A program made the position numbers and the translations under genes. A stretch of DNA of 5,898 nt from Candidatus Eiseniibacteriota bacterium (GTDB taxonomy: Bacteria; Eisenbacteria; RBG-16-71-46): contig VBPB01000138.1 in assembly GCA_005893365.1 (NCBI GenBank), positions 1 to 5,898 on the forward strand, in the 5' to 3' direction. The notes beneath the pieces are model-generated. The model did not search any database. It saw only the letters and a program-made list of their open reading frames with translations, and was not told the origin of the DNA. This document shows positions 5,472 through 5,898 of this stretch, in pieces (the stretch's first letter is position 1; the number at the start of each line of letters is the position of its first letter).

Positions 5472-5898
5472 TCAGCCGCCGGCGCCGCCGCCGGTGCCCA
5501 GCCCCGGCTCGGTCTGCCGTCTCGGGTCGAGCGCCTTGTCGATCTGCCTGCGGCTCAGCTGGGTCATCTCGCGCGCCAGCTCGCGCACCGGGCGGCGCTC
5601 CTTGAACGCGCGCTTGGCGATCTTGGCCGCGGCCTCGTAGCCGATGAGCGGGTTCAAAGCGGTCGCCATGCTGGGCGAGATCTCGACATAGCCGCGGCAG
5701 GTGGCTTCGTTCGCCTCGAGGCCCGCGACCGCCTTCTCGGCGAACACGAGCGCGGCGTTGGCGAGCAGGCGGATGCTCTCCAGCAGGTTGCGGGTGATGA
5801 GCGGCAGCATGGTGTTGAGGTCGAGCTGCCCGCCCTGGACGCCGAGCGTCACCGCCGTGTGGTTGCCGGTCACCTGGGCGCACACCTGGATCAAGGCC
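5472..5898 (-). CDS. Class II fumarase / aspartate ammonia-lyase superfamily, C-terminal fragment (runs off right edge)
   Basis: About 141 C-terminal codons are visible; the start is outside the window. Family features are clear: VCAQVTGNHTAVTLG, GGQLDLNTMLPLI, NLLESIRLLANA, then ATALNPLIGYEAAAKIAKRA and the end motif QLSRRQIDKALDPRRQTEPG. The central helices of this superfamily build the tetramer core, and the enzymes reversibly add water or ammonia across the double bond of fumarate. The catalytic Ser loop (GSS...MPGKxN) lies upstream and cannot be inspected, so fumarate hydratase and aspartate ammonia-lyase cannot be separated firmly. The C-terminal LDPRR...TEPG points to fumarase, while GGQLDLN and the CRGYVE segment lean toward aspartase. 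The usual GND triplet reads GNH here. The protein ends in a Gly-rich tail (GLGTGGGAGG). The frame is open through the right edge, with no start codon of its own in the visible part. Confidence 0.85.
   Translation of the reverse strand, partial: ALIQVCAQVTGNHTAVTLGVQGGQLDLNTMLPLITRNLLESIRLLANAALVFAEKAVAGLEANEATCRGYVEISPSMATALNPLIGYEAAAKIAKRAFKERRPVRELAREMTQLSRRQIDKALDPRRQTEPGLGTGGGAGG

Noticed and set aside
2104..5898. A functional operon linking the fumarase-family enzyme, kinase and ammonia-lyase
   Set aside because: The genes share a strand, but the gaps of 166 and 74 bp contain hairpins and a promoter-like site, and the functions have no clear link.

Overview
The window is very GC-rich DNA, dense with genes, from what looks like a free-living, envelope-bearing soil or sediment bacterium of a deep-branching phylum. 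The clues are a secreted protein built of InlB-type repeats, a long soluble Ser/Thr kinase with TolB-like and TPR regions, and a TlpA-type thioredoxin with a LolA/DUF2092-like front half. This mix is familiar from Acidobacteriota, Gemmatimonadota and Candidatus Eisenbacteria genomes. The placement is inference from protein style only.

Layout, left to right. Positions 1-460 (minus strand, cut by the left edge) hold the N-terminus of a secreted InlB/Flg_new-type repeat protein. Positions 461-909 are a divergent, apparently non-coding stretch with a short direct repeat, a palindrome and a -10-like box. Positions 910-2079 (plus) encode an exported TlpA-family thioredoxin. A 24-bp convergent spacer with a hairpin separates it from 2104-3020 (minus), a broken PLP-dependent threonine/serine (3-hydroxyaspartate-type) ammonia-lyase. 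Two tandem hairpins at 3062-3094 separate that from 3095-5305 (minus), a 736-residue protein kinase with TolB-like and TPR regions. The 5306-5471 spacer holds a promoter-like site for the kinase, a hairpin and a 12-bp tandem repeat. Positions 5472-5898 (minus, cut by the right edge) are the C-terminus of a class II fumarase/aspartase-superfamily enzyme.

The genes do not form an obvious single pathway. The three rightmost share a strand, but the spacers carry hairpins and a promoter-like site, so independent transcription is more likely than one operon. I found no defence system, CRISPR array, mobile element or RNA gene, and nothing that amounts to a new multi-gene system.

The most notable observation is that two of the genes carry short internal deletions. 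The ammonia-lyase has lost about 14 residues spanning its glycine-rich PLP-phosphate loop and is frameshifted at the same point; the gap is consistent with one loss of about 43 bp. The kinase has an in-frame loss of about 10 residues in the most recognisable motif of its TolB-like region. Either these are real lesions, or this assembly drops short segments; read mapping would decide.
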